NCBI RefSeq assembly: GCF_007830495.1
Contig: NZ_VLKW01000005.1
Location: forward strand, 367,641 to 431,640
Source of the DNA: Pseudoduganella flava
GTDB lineage: Bacteria; Pseudomonadota; Gammaproteobacteria; Burkholderiales; Burkholderiaceae_D
Length of the DNA stretch: 64,000 nucleotides
Direction: 5' to 3'
This document shows positions 35,733 through 43,974 of this stretch, piece by piece; within the stretch, counting starts at the first letter, position 1, and each line of letters begins with the position of its first letter. The position numbers and the translations under genes were made by a program. The notes beneath the pieces were generated by a model. That model had not been told where the DNA came from, did not search any database, and was given only the letters and a program-made list of their open reading frames with translations.

Positions 35733-37115
35733 TTACCTTCCAACCACCTGCGCCCCGGCATCGGCCGGCAGGCGCAGGCTGTCGACGACGCCCGCCAGGG
35801 CGACGAGCCCCATCGCGCCCAACGCGAAGCGGAAGGCGGCGGGTTCATGGCCCCACCCGGCCAGTTCGGCCACCTTCAACAGCAGCGCGCCGGCCGCGAT
35901 GCCGAGCCCCGCATTCACCTGCGCCAGCACGGAGAACAGCGTCGACGCGCCGCTCATCTGCGGTGGCGGCACGTTGGCGAACGCGATCGTGTTCAGCGCC
36001 GTGAACTGCATCGAGCGGCTGGCACCGCAGAAGAACAGCACGGCGGCCACCGCCGGAAGCGGCGTGTCCACTCGCAGCAATGCGCACAGCCAGAACCCCA
36101 CGGCCAGCAGCATCCCATTCCCCACCAGTACATTGCGCAGGCCGAAGCGCCGCATCGCCCAGCTTGTCCGCGGCTTCATCGCCAGGTTGCCGGCAAAGAG
36201 GGCCAACAGCAGCATGCCGGCCGTCGTGCCGGGCAGGCCGAACGCCAGTTGCAGCATCAGCGGCACGAGGAACGGCGCACTGCCGATCGCGATCCGCGCC
36301 AGCGAGCCGCCGCGCACCGTGACGGCGAATGTGCGGATGGCCAGCGGCCGCAGGTCCAGCAACGGCGCCGCCACGCGGCGGAAGTGCCGCGCCGACCACC
36401 ACAGCAGCGCGGCGCCGGCCAGCAGCGTGAGCCCGGCCGCCATCCACTGCCCGTGACCGGGCAGTTCGACACCCACCATCAGCAATGTGCAGGCCGCGCC
36501 GCTGCCCGCGAAGCCCGGCAGGTCGAACGGCCGCGGCGCCGCCCCGGCGGACGGGATGATCCACCACGCCGCCACCAGCAGCGCGGCGGCCAGCGGCACG
36601 TTGACAAGAAAGATCCAGTGCCAGCTCCACGTGGCCGTGATGAAGCCGCCCAGCGCCGGGCCGATGATCGGTGCCGCGAGGCCCGGCCAGGTGACGGTGG
36701 CGATCGCCCGCACCAGGTGCTCCTTCGGCGTATTGCGCAGCACGACGAGCCGGCCGACGGGCACCATCAGCGCCCCGCCCATGCCCTGCAGCACGCGCGC
36801 GGCCGTGAACGCGGCCAGCGATGGCGCCAGTGCGCACAGCACCGACGCGAACGTGAACACGCCGATCGCCGCGGCAAACACGCGGCGCGGTCCGTAACGG
36901 TCGGCCAGCCAGCCGCTGGCCGGAATGAACGCGGCCAGCGCGACGAGGTAGGCGGACAGGCCGATCGACAGGTGTTCCGGCCGCGTGCCGAAGCTGGCCG
37001 CCATCTGCGGGAGCGACGTGGTGATCGCGGTGGCGTCCAGGTTCTCCATGAAGAACGCGCAAGCCACCAGCCACGGGACGGCGCGGGCGCGCCGTTCGGC
37101 GGGGGTGTCGGACAT
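35733..37115 (-). CDS. MFS drug:H+ antiporter, DHA2 (14-helix) family
   Basis: A 460-residue exporter of the EmrB/QacA branch. Motif A is GWLADRYGPRRVF (about 66-78), motif C is GPALGGFITATWSWHWIFLVNVP (two halves, about 155-177), and ENLDATAITTSLPQM in helix 1 is the DHA2 hallmark containing the conserved Asp. It has about 14 helices. No membrane-fusion partner is adjacent, so it probably acts alone. ATG 37115 lacks a strong Shine-Dalgarno, but longer in-frame readings are unlike the family. Substrate unknown. Confidence 0.9.
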   Translation of the reverse strand: MSDTPAERRARAVPWLVACAFFMENLDATAITTSLPQMAASFGTRPEHLSIGLSAYLVALAAFIPASGWLADRYGPRRVFAAAIGVFTFASVLCALAPSLAAFTAARVLQGMGGALMVPVGRLVVLRNTPKEHLVRAIATVTWPGLAAPIIGPALGGFITATWSWHWIFLVNVPLAAALLVAAWWIIPSAGAAPRPFDLPGFAGSGAACTLLMVGVELPGHGQWMAAGLTLLAGAALLWWSARHFRRVAAPLLDLRPLAIRTFAVTVRGGSLARIAIGSAPFLVPLMLQLAFGLPGTTAGMLLLALFAGNLAMKPRTSWAMRRFGLRNVLVGNGMLLAVGFWLCALLRVDTPLPAVAAVLFFCGASRSMQFTALNTIAFANVPPPQMSGASTLFSVLAQVNAGLGIAAGALLLKVAELAGWGHEPAAFRFALGAMGLVALAGVVDSLRLPADAGAQVVGR

Positions 37116-37149
37116 CGGCGTGCTATGTTGTAAAAAAACAGCAATATAG

Positions 37150-37207
37150 CCGAGAAAAGCAAACGGGCCGGCTCCGCGGCATCGTGCGACACCGTGGAAC
37201 CGGCCCG
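37150..37207 (-). terminator. Rho-independent terminator of the porin-chemoreceptor operon
   Basis: On the minus strand a 16-bp GC-rich stem (arms 37192-37207 and 37164-37179, one mismatch and one G-U pair) is followed by TTTGCTTTTC. It lies 60 bases after the chemoreceptor stop. Confidence 0.85.
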
Positions 37208-37266
37208 CTGACGGTCCGGATACCGCGAGAGAACGCGGCAAGACAGAACTCGGTTACAGCGGCTCG

Positions 37267-39402
37267 TTAGAACTCTTCCCACTCGTCGCCGCCGGCCGTC
37301 ACCGGCTTGCCGGCCGTTGCCTTGAAACGGGCCGGTTGGGCGGCTTGTGTTGCCGGCGTGGCCAGCGTGGCCTTCGGCTTGGCCGCGGCTTTGGCGGGCG
37401 CCGGCGTGGCCGCGGCAGGTGCCGGAGCCGGAGCCGGAACAGCCAGGGACGCGCCATCGTCCGCCTCGCCGATGTGGAACTCGCCCACCAGGGACACCAG
37501 CACGGCGGCCTGCATCTTGAGGCTTTCGGCCGCGGCGGCCGCTTCTTCGACGAGGGCGGCGTTCTGCTGCGTCACGCCGTCCATCTGGCCGATCGCCTGG
37601 TTCACCTGGCCGATGCCGCCGCTTTGCTCGGCGCTCGCGGACGCGATCTCGGCGATGATGTCCGCCACGCGGCGCACGCTGCCCACCACTTCGTCCATCG
37701 TCGTGCCGGCGTCGTGCACCAGCGTGCTGCCGCGCTCGACCTGCTGCACGGAGTCGCCGATCAGCGCCTTGATCTCCTTCGCCGCGCTGGCGCTGCGCTG
37801 TGCCAGGTTGCGCACTTCGCTGGCGACGACCGCGAAGCCGCGGCCCTGTTCGCCCGCCCGGGCCGCTTCCACGGCCGCGTTCAGCGCCAGGATATTGGTC
37901 TGGAACGCGATGCCGTCGATGACGGAGATGATGTCCACCACCTTGTTCGACGAAGCGTTGATCGCCGCCATCGTATCGACCACCTGGGCGACGACGGCGC
38001 CGCCACGCGTTGCCACATCCGATGCGTTGGCGGCCAGTTCGCGCGCCTGCGTCGCGTTCTCGGAGTTCTGGCGCACGGTGCTGGTCAGCTCTTCCATCGA
38101 CGCTGCGGTCTGCTGCAGCGCGCTGGCCTGCTGCTCGGTGCGGCCGGACAGGTCCAGGTTGCCCTGGCTGATCTCGCCGCTGGCCGCCGCCACGCTGTCG
38201 GCGCTGTCGCGCACGCGGGCCAGCACCTGCTCGATCTTCGCGACGAACTGGTTGAAGCCAGTGCCGATCACGGCCAGTTCATCGTTGCCGCGCACTTTCA
38301 GGCGCTTCGACAGGTCGGCGTTACCGCCGGCCAGCTGCGTCATCGTGCGGGCCAGGTCGCGCACCGGGCGGGTCAGGCGGCGCAGCACGCACACCATCAC
38401 GAAGCCCGCCGCGACGGCGCACAGCGCCGACACGATCACCGTGAACAGCAGCAGGTCGCGCGCGGGCGCCGTCGCCACGCTCTTCGGGAACGTCAGGCGC
38501 ACGGCCCACGGCGCGATGTCGTCGTGCAGGTGCAGTGGCTGCAGCAAATGCACCATGCCCGCTTCCTCGTACTGATACGGCTTGCCGGCACCGATTGCCT
38601 GCAGCGCCGCCGCTGGCATATCGTCCGCCTTCTTGCCGTTGCGGGCAGCTTCCGGATGGCTTGCATACAGGCCGCCGCTCGACACCAGCGACAGCTGGCC
38701 CGATTCGACCGTCTTCATGTGCGCCAGGATGTCGGTCAGCGTCGTCAGCGCGAAGTCCGCGCTGGCCACGCCCTGCACCTTGCCGTCGATGACGATCGGT
38801 GCCACCAGCGATGCCATCAGCACGTCCTTGCCGTTGATCGGGTACGCGTACGGCTCCGTGAAGAACAGCTTCTGCGTCTTCTTCGGGATGTCGTACCAGT
38901 CATTGGCGCCCGGCGCGGTGCCGAACACGATCGGTTCGATCAGCACGCCGCCATCGGCCTTGCGGGTGTAGTACGGCATGTAGCGGCCGGTCGCATCGAA
39001 GCGCGGCGCCTGGTTCGCGAACTCGGCATCCTTGCCGTCCAGCGCGTTCGGTTCCATCGTCACCGCACCGCCGATCAGGTCGCGCGAGCCGGAGAGGATG
39101 GCCTTGGTCAGTTCGCCCACCTGGTCGCGGTCCAGCGCGTGCTTCGCCGCCAGCGTGTTGCGCACGCTGCCGCCCAGCGTGACGACGGCGGCCAGGTTGC
39201 TGTTGATGCGGCTTTGCAGCGCATCGGCCGCTTCGGCCGCCTGCGTGCGCGCCAGCTGCATCGAAGCGTCCTCCGCGCTGTCGCGGCTGCGCAGGCCCGT
39301 CACGGCCGCCGTGATGGCCAGGCTCAGCACCACCAGCGTCGTGGCGGCCGCGCAGATGCGGGCGTTCAGCGACATCCCGCGGCGTTCCTTTGCTTGCGTC
39401 AT
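37267..39402 (-). CDS. Methyl-accepting chemotaxis protein with dCACHE sensor
   Basis: A 711-residue transmembrane chemoreceptor: helix about 13-33, a periplasmic double-CACHE domain (about 40-295; FANQAPRFDATGRYMPYY, GKDVLMASLVAPIVIDGK), second helix about 315-335, HAMP (about 336-390) and a signalling domain of the 36-heptad class with the tip EVRNLAQRSASAAKEIKALI. An Ala/Pro/Lys-rich linker (about 640-700) ends in the pentapeptide EWEEF, the type that tethers CheR/CheB methylation enzymes. dCACHE domains often bind amino acids or organic acids; the ligand is unknown. AAGGAG precedes ATG 39402. It lies 10 bases behind the porin gene. Confidence 0.94.
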   Translation of the reverse strand: MTQAKERRGMSLNARICAAATTLVVLSLAITAAVTGLRSRDSAEDASMQLARTQAAEAADALQSRINSNLAAVVTLGGSVRNTLAAKHALDRDQVGELTKAILSGSRDLIGGAVTMEPNALDGKDAEFANQAPRFDATGRYMPYYTRKADGGVLIEPIVFGTAPGANDWYDIPKKTQKLFFTEPYAYPINGKDVLMASLVAPIVIDGKVQGVASADFALTTLTDILAHMKTVESGQLSLVSSGGLYASHPEAARNGKKADDMPAAALQAIGAGKPYQYEEAGMVHLLQPLHLHDDIAPWAVRLTFPKSVATAPARDLLLFTVIVSALCAVAAGFVMVCVLRRLTRPVRDLARTMTQLAGGNADLSKRLKVRGNDELAVIGTGFNQFVAKIEQVLARVRDSADSVAAASGEISQGNLDLSGRTEQQASALQQTAASMEELTSTVRQNSENATQARELAANASDVATRGGAVVAQVVDTMAAINASSNKVVDIISVIDGIAFQTNILALNAAVEAARAGEQGRGFAVVASEVRNLAQRSASAAKEIKALIGDSVQQVERGSTLVHDAGTTMDEVVGSVRRVADIIAEIASASAEQSGGIGQVNQAIGQMDGVTQQNAALVEEAAAAAESLKMQAAVLVSLVGEFHIGEADDGASLAVPAPAPAPAAATPAPAKAAAKPKATLATPATQAAQPARFKATAGKPVTAGGDEWEEF

Positions 39403-39412
39403 ATCGTTCTCC

Positions 39413-40213
39413 TTAGAAGGTGCGGGTCACCGCGACGACAAAGGTCGCCTTCGCCACGTTCGAATACTCGACGATGCCGGCGCCGTTCGGCATGCCGGTC
39501 GTGTAGGTCTTGTAGATGTCCGTCTTGCCCCAGGCGCGCGTCAGCGCGGCCGACGCGCTCCAGCCGCCGCCCAGCGTCTTCGTCACGCCGGCCTTCGCGT
39601 CGCGCCAGTTCCAGATGTCGTTGCCGGCGCCGGCCACGCGGCCGTCGCCCGCGTGCAGGTTCAGCGTCCAGCCGTTGCCCAGTTCCGGGTTGACGCCGAC
39701 GTCCAGGTAGCCGGTGCCGCGGGCGTTCGTGATGCCGAAGAAGTCGCGCGTCACCGTGCGGTTGTACTTCGCGTAGGCCATCTTGTACGTCAGGCCGAAC
39801 GACAGTTCCGCGTAATCGAACTTGGTGCCCGTCGCACTGATCACGGCGCCCGGGTACTTGTAGTAGTAGGCCAGCACGCTGTAGCCGATGTCGCCGACCG
39901 CGCCGCCGTAGCCGCCGTACAGGTCCCATTCCACGGTGCCCTTTTCCACGAAGCGGTCGCTGATCGTCGATGCCCACGTGCCGGCGGACCAGCCGCTCGG
40001 GTGCACGTAATCGACGCCGGCCTGCGCGGCCGGCTTGCCCCACGTCTGCCGCACGCCGCGCGACACGTATTGCGACACGACGCTGGCGTTGGCCGTCAGC
40101 TGTGCGGCCGGCGCTTCCCCTGCAGCCGTTTCCTGCGCCTGCGCGGCGCCAAGGCTGCAAGCGAAAAGCGCGGGCAATAGGACGCCCTGGCCCGTAAAGT
40201 GGCCTTTGTTCAT
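39413..40213 (-). CDS. TorF-family putative porin
   Basis: A 266-residue outer-membrane beta-barrel of the TorF/TIGR02001 family. The signal peptide (about 1-26) ends SLGAAQAQ. The mature start is the family signature LTANASVVSQYVSRGVRQTWGKP in two overlapping blocks (about 40-60), followed by alternating aromatic strands and the C-terminal Phe (VTRTF) recognised by the BAM complex. Relatives form channels of poorly known specificity. Being first in an operon with a chemoreceptor suggests uptake and sensing of the same nutrient, an inference from spacing. Tandem repeats lie 91-122 bases upstream of its start. Confidence 0.9.
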   Translation of the reverse strand: MNKGHFTGQGVLLPALFACSLGAAQAQETAAGEAPAAQLTANASVVSQYVSRGVRQTWGKPAAQAGVDYVHPSGWSAGTWASTISDRFVEKGTVEWDLYGGYGGAVGDIGYSVLAYYYKYPGAVISATGTKFDYAELSFGLTYKMAYAKYNRTVTRDFFGITNARGTGYLDVGVNPELGNGWTLNLHAGDGRVAGAGNDIWNWRDAKAGVTKTLGGGWSASAALTRAWGKTDIYKTYTTGMPNGAGIVEYSNVAKATFVVAVTRTF

Positions 40214-40303
40214 GTGAATCCCGTTTGATGGTCGTTTGACGAGGCGGCTTGCGGCCGCCGGTGGAATGTGTATATCCGCAGGGAAATACTACAGCCGAAT
40301 TCC

Positions 40304-40335
40304 GTGAGATTTGGTGAGATTTGACCTTTTGGTCA
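40304..40335. promoter_or_regulatory. Tandem 10-bp repeat plus palindrome upstream of the porin-chemoreceptor operon
   Basis: GTGAGATTTG occurs twice in perfect tandem (40304-40313, 40314-40323) and runs into TGACC-TTTT-GGTCA (40322-40335). Directly repeated decamers one helical turn apart are typical operator architecture for response regulators bound on one DNA face. The factor is unknown. Despite its TTGACC start it is not an FNR box because the half-sites are six bases apart. Confidence 0.5.
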
Positions 40336-40413
40336 CGGAATATTCACATTCGTTGCGGTATCCCGACAACAAACGGCGCCCGCCGTTGCAGGCGAAGCAA
40401 GCAATTGAAGAGT

Positions 40414-40438
40414 GGGCATGGCAAGAACGGCCATGCCC
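40414..40438 (-). terminator. Hairpin, possible terminator of phaB
   Basis: GGGCATGGC-AAGAACG-GCCATGCCC is a perfect 9-bp stem with a 7-base loop located 103 bases after the phaB stop. Only a broken T-rich run follows on the minus strand, so termination is uncertain. Confidence 0.4.
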
Positions 40439-40541
40439 GACAGGGTTCGGGGCATGGAGATGACCGCTGCGGAAGATGGCGCCGGCGCGACCAACGCCAC
40501 GCGTCGCCCGGTGTGTCCCGGGCGGCGCGCCATTGACCGGA

Positions 40542-41264
40542 CTACCCCAGGTACTGGCCGCCGTTCACGTCGAACGTGGCGCCCGTGATGAAGCCGGCCG
40601 CGTCGTCGGCGAGAAAAGCGCACAGCCGCGCCACGTCGTCCGGCGTGCCGAGCCGGCCGACGGGAATCTGCGCAACGATGGCCTGCAGCACGTCCTGCGG
40701 CACGGCGGCCACCATCGCGGTGTCGCAATAGCCCGGCGCGATCGCGTTGACGGTGACGCCGCGCTTGGCGTTCTCCAGCGCCAGCGACTTCGTGAAGCCG
40801 AAGATGCCGGCCTTCGCGGCCGCGTAGTTGCACTGGCCGGCCTGGCCCTTGCGGCCGTTGATCGAGCTGATGTTGACGATGCGCCCATGGCCCCGCTCGC
40901 GCATGCCTTCGATCACCCGGCGCGACATGTTGAACATCGATCCCAGGTTCGTATGGATCACTTCCCACCACTGCGCCGGCGTCATCTTGTGCAAGGTGAC
41001 GTCGCGCGTGATGCCCGCGTTGTTGACGAGGATGCCCACCGGCCCCAGCTCGCGCTCGACCAGCGCGACGCCCTGGGCGCACGCGTCGTAGTCGGCCACG
41101 TCCCAGCGGAACACGGGGATGCGGTGCCGGTCCGAGAACGCGCAAGCCGCTTCCTCGTTGCTGTGGTAGACGGCGGCCACGTCGTGCCCCGCCCGTTGCA
41201 ACGCGATCGAGACGGCTTCCCCGATCCCCCGTGTGCCCCCGGTCACCAATGCGATGCGCTTCAT
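40542..41264 (-). CDS. phaB: Acetoacetyl-CoA reductase (PhaB)
   Basis: A 240-residue short-chain dehydrogenase that reduces acetoacetyl-CoA to (R)-3-hydroxybutyryl-CoA with NADPH for polyhydroxybutyrate synthesis. The cofactor loop GGTRGIGEA (about 9-17), NNAGITRD (about 85-92), catalytic Ser in VNISSINGRKGQ, Tyr and Lys in CNYAAAKAGIFGFTKSLALE, and APGYCDTAMV match PhaB rather than FabG. GGAGGAG precedes the ATG. No phaA or phaC lies nearby. It is divergent from ftsH; the FNR-like box between them is 109 bases from this start, outside the distance class, so it probably serves ftsH only. Confidence 0.92.
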   Translation of the reverse strand: MKRIALVTGGTRGIGEAVSIALQRAGHDVAAVYHSNEEAACAFSDRHRIPVFRWDVADYDACAQGVALVERELGPVGILVNNAGITRDVTLHKMTPAQWWEVIHTNLGSMFNMSRRVIEGMRERGHGRIVNISSINGRKGQAGQCNYAAAKAGIFGFTKSLALENAKRGVTVNAIAPGYCDTAMVAAVPQDVLQAIVAQIPVGRLGTPDDVARLCAFLADDAAGFITGATFDVNGGQYLG

Positions 41265-41366
41265 CTCTCCTCCTTGTTCGATAGCCGCGCGGCTGCACGG
41301 CGAGACGCCAGCATAGGCAGAAACTTCCCCGCCGGGCATGGGTCCAACGAGGAATCTGCCTGCGGT

Positions 41367-41380
41367 TTGACTTGAATCAT
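41367..41380 (+). promoter_or_regulatory. FNR-like box upstream of the accessory ftsH
   Basis: TTGAC-TTGA-ATCAT matches the FNR consensus at eight of ten fixed positions and is centred 73.5 bases before ATG 41447. The identical pattern of deviations (TTGAC...ATCAT) recurs upstream of the hemerythrin-mgtA pair at 43472. No strong -10 element could be fixed. Confidence 0.55.
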
Positions 41381-41446
41381 GCTCAAGTGATGACGTGACG
41401 CAGTACGCACCATTACAGTATTTTCCTGACAGAGAGGGACTTGCAA

Positions 41447-43420
41447 ATGCAGAGCGATCAGCGGGAACCGCCGCCTGCGGCGGGCAAGCGAGGCAGCGAC
41501 GGCGCCGACGGCATCCCGAACCTGCGGTTTTCCGGGTGGTATCTGCTGGCGCTGCTCGGGCTGTCGATGTTCCTGATGTTGCGCGGCACTCCCGGCGGCA
41601 CCGTGCCGTACAGCGAGTTCAAGACGCTGCTGGCGGCCGGCAAGGTGGCCGACGTCGTCGTCGGCAGCGCCGACATCTCCGGCCAGTTGAACCTGGAAGG
41701 CCTCGAGCGCGTGCTGCCGGCCGCTCGCGCCGCCGCGCTGCGCACCGAGCACCGCGCCGACCGCACCTTCATCACCCGCCGCATCGACGATCCCGACCTC
41801 GTGTCCGACCTGGAAACGGCCGGCGTGACGTTCGACGCGGCGCCGGACCGTTCCTGGCTGAGCTCCATCCTGATCTGGACCGTGCCGCTGCTGCTGATGG
41901 CGATGCTGTGGAACTCGGCCGCGCGCAAGCTGGGCGGCGGCCTGACGGGTGCGCTGGAGATCGGCAAGAGCCGCGCCCGCGTCTACATGCAGCAGGACAC
42001 CGGCGTGACGTTCGACGACATCGCCGGCATCGACGAGGCGCGCGACGAACTGATCGCGATCGTCCAGTTCCTGAAGAACCCGGAGCGCTACCGCCGCCTG
42101 GGCGGGCGCATCCCGAAGGGCGTGCTGATCGTCGGCGCACCAGGCACCGGCAAGACGCTGCTGGCGAAAGCGGTGGCCGGCGAGGCCGGCGTGCCGTTCT
42201 TCTCGATCAGCGGGGCCGAATTCGTCGAGATGTTCGTCGGCGTCGGCGCCGCCCGCGTGCGCGACCTGTTCGCCCAGGCCGAGGACAAGGCGCCGTGCAT
42301 CATCTTCATCGACGAACTCGACGCGCTGGGCAAGGCGCGCGGCGTCACCGGCTTCGGCGGGCACGACGAACGCGAGCAGACGTTGAACCAGCTGCTCGTC
42401 GAGATGGACGGGTTTGCGTCGAGCAAGGCGGTGATCATCATGGCGGCCACCAACCGCCCGGAAATCCTCGACCCGGCGCTGCTGCGGGCCGGCCGGTTCG
42501 ACCGTCACATCGCGCTGGACCGGCCGGACCTGAAGGGCCGCACGCAGATCCTCGCCGTGCACGCGAAGAAGGTGGTGCTGGCGGCCGACGTCGACCTGGC
42601 CGCGCTGGCCGGCCGCACGGCGGGCTTCGCGGGCGCCGACCTGGCCAACCTCGTCAACGAGGCGGCGCTGCTGGCCGCGCGCCAGGACCAGGCCAGCGTG
42701 ACGATGAGCGACTTCGACAAGGCGCTGGACCGCATCGTGGCCGGCATCGAAAAGAAAAGCCGCGTGATGAACCGGCGCGAGAAGGAAACCGTGGCGTGGC
42801 ACGAGGCGGGCCATGCCCTGATCGCCGAGCTGCGCCCGGGCGCCGACCGGGTGACGAAGATCTCGATCATCCCGCGCGGCATCGGCGCGCTGGGCCACAC
42901 CCAGCAGACGCCGGCGGAAGAGCGCTACCTGCTGCGCCGCAGCGAGCTGCTCGACCGCCTGGATGTGCTGCTGGGCGGCCGCGTGGCCGAGGAACTGGCG
43001 TTCGGCGATGTCTCCACCGGTGCGCAGAACGACTTGCAGCGCGCCACCGGCATGGCGCACCAGATGGTCGCGCAGTTCGGCATGAGCAGCCGCATCGGCC
43101 TGGCCAGCTACGAACACCCGGCCGCGCCGCCATGGTGGAACGGCGGCCAGCCGCTGCCGGCCGAACGGGGCGGCTACAGCGAGCGCACGGCCCGCGAGAT
43201 CGACGACGAAGTGCGCACGCTGCTGCAGGCGGCCCATGCGCGGGTGCGCGACACGCTGCGGGTGCGCCGCCCCACCCTCGACGCGCTGGCGCGCCGGCTG
43301 CTCGACGTCGAGGTCGTGGACCGGACGATGCTGACGCGCCTGATCGAGGAAGGCGCGCGCGACGCCGCGTCGCCGCCGCCGGCAGCGCAGCCGGAGCGCC
43401 CGCCACTGGCGATGCGCTGA
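41447..43420 (+). CDS. ftsH: FtsH-type membrane AAA+ zinc metalloprotease (probable accessory copy)
   Basis: 657 residues: two N-terminal membrane helices (about 30-47 and 143-160) with a periplasmic segment, an AAA+ domain with Walker A GAPGTGKT (about 229-236), Walker [11 protein letters not shown], pore loop [11 protein letters not shown] and second region of homology [20 protein letters not shown], then a protease domain with zinc motif HEAGH (about 451). It degrades membrane and short-lived cytosolic proteins. The long periplasmic insert (about 75-125), the C-terminal [15 protein letters not shown] segment and context away from rrmJ/folP suggest a second, condition-specific copy. ATG 41447 is used; an in-frame TTG at 41441 is possible. 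Confidence 0.92.
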   Translation: MQSDQREPPPAAGKRGSDGADGIPNLRFSGWYLLALLGLSMFLMLRGTPGGTVPYSEFKTLLAAGKVADVVVGSADISGQLNLEGLERVLPAARAAALRTEHRADRTFITRRIDDPDLVSDLETAGVTFDAAPDRSWLSSILIWTVPLLLMAMLWNSAARKLGGGLTGALEIGKSRARVYMQQDTGVTFDDIAGIDEARDELIAIVQFLKNPERYRRLGGRIPKGVLIVGAPGTGKTLLAKAVAGEAGVPFFSISGAEFVEMFVGVGAARVRDLFAQAEDKAPCIIFIDELDALGKARGVTGFGGHDEREQTLNQLLVEMDGFASSKAVIIMAATNRPEILDPALLRAGRFDRHIALDRPDLKGRTQILAVHAKKVVLAADVDLAALAGRTAGFAGADLANLVNEAALLAARQDQASVTMSDFDKALDRIVAGIEKKSRVMNRREKETVAWHEAGHALIAELRPGADRVTKISIIPRGIGALGHTQQTPAEERYLLRRSELLDRLDVLLGGRVAEELAFGDVSTGAQNDLQRATGMAHQMVAQFGMSSRIGLASYEHPAAPPWWNGGQPLPAERGGYSERTAREIDDEVRTLLQAAHARVRDTLRVRRPTLDALARRLLDVEVVDRTMLTRLIEEGARDAASPPPAAQPERPPLAMR

Positions 43421-43471
43421 GCCGTACGCCGCGCCGTTCGCCGGTTTGCGCCAGGTTGCGCAGCCCTGCGC

Positions 43472-43485
43472 TTGACTTCGATCAT
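43472..43485 (+). promoter_or_regulatory. FNR-like box upstream of hemerythrin-mgtA
   Basis: TTGAC-TTCG-ATCAT matches eight of ten consensus positions, centred 76.5 bases before ATG 43555. GACACT at 43508-43513 lies at class II spacing and would give a 35-base leader. Confidence 0.55.
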
Positions 43486-43554
43486 GGATTTCCGACAAGG
43501 CGGCGACGACACTGGAGCGATTCGACCAACGAACCCGAGCCGCAAGGAGATGCC

Positions 43555-43974
43555 ATGGCTACATCCCAAGACGATACCCGCTGGAGCGACGAGCTGTCGC
43601 TGGGCGATCCGGCGCTGGACGCCACCCACCGGGCGCTGTTCGACGCGCTGGCCCACCTCGCGGCGATGCCGGAAGACGGCTTCCTGCCCGCCTACGAGGC
43701 CACCGTGGCCGCGCTGGAGCGCGATTTCCGCGGCGAGGAAGACCTGATGGAACGCATGGGCTACCCGGGCCTCGCGTGCCACCGCGAGCAGCATGCGCGC
43801 GCCCTGTCCGGCCTGCACCACGCGTCGGCCGCGCTGGCCGAAGGCGATCCGGCGCCGGCGCGGCGCGCCGTGGACCTGCTGGCAGAATGGCTGCACCTGC
43901 ATATCACGACGATGGACCAGGCACTGGCCGCTGCCGCCCTGCTTGCCCGCGAGGTCCGCGCGGCCACGCGATGA
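43555..43974 (+). CDS. Bacteriohemerythrin
   Basis: A 139-residue single-domain hemerythrin. The di-iron ligands fit the family pattern: His in LDATHRALFDALAHL, Glu/Asp in FRGEEDLMERMGYPG, His in LACHREQHARAL and His/Asp in WLHLHITTMDQAL. Such proteins bind oxygen reversibly and deliver it to oxidases or act as sensors. AAGGAG lies 5 bases before ATG 43555. The stop overlaps the start of the MgtA-type ATPase (ATGA), so the two are translated together. It is preceded by an FNR-like box, consistent with use at low oxygen. Confidence 0.92.
   Translation: MATSQDDTRWSDELSLGDPALDATHRALFDALAHLAAMPEDGFLPAYEATVAALERDFRGEEDLMERMGYPGLACHREQHARALSGLHHASAALAEGDPAPARRAVDLLAEWLHLHITTMDQALAAAALLAREVRAATR

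Larger units (their letters stand above)
40214..40541. other. Intergenic region between phaB and the porin gene
   Basis: 328 bases with no supported gene. It holds the porin promoter (candidate -10 TATACA on the minus strand near 40268-40273), the tandem repeat and palindrome at 40304-40335, and a hairpin at 40414-40438 that may end the phaB transcript. Confidence 0.5.

Noticed and set aside
40321..40336. TTGACCTTTTGGTCAC as an FNR box
   Set aside because: The TTGAC and GTCA halves are separated by six bases, not four, and no start codon lies at the 72-86 base distance; kept as an unidentified operator instead.
41367..41380. FNR control of phaB from the ftsH box
   Set aside because: The box is 109 bases from the phaB start, outside the geometry seen for all other candidate targets; not excluded as a distant (class I or repressing) site.
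41261..43498. A 745-codon minus-strand frame
   Set aside because: Antisense of ftsH, no recognisable domain, and no ribosome site.
43930..43971. Mg2+-sensing riboswitch leader for mgtA
   Set aside because: The start codon overlaps the hemerythrin stop, leaving no leader of its own.
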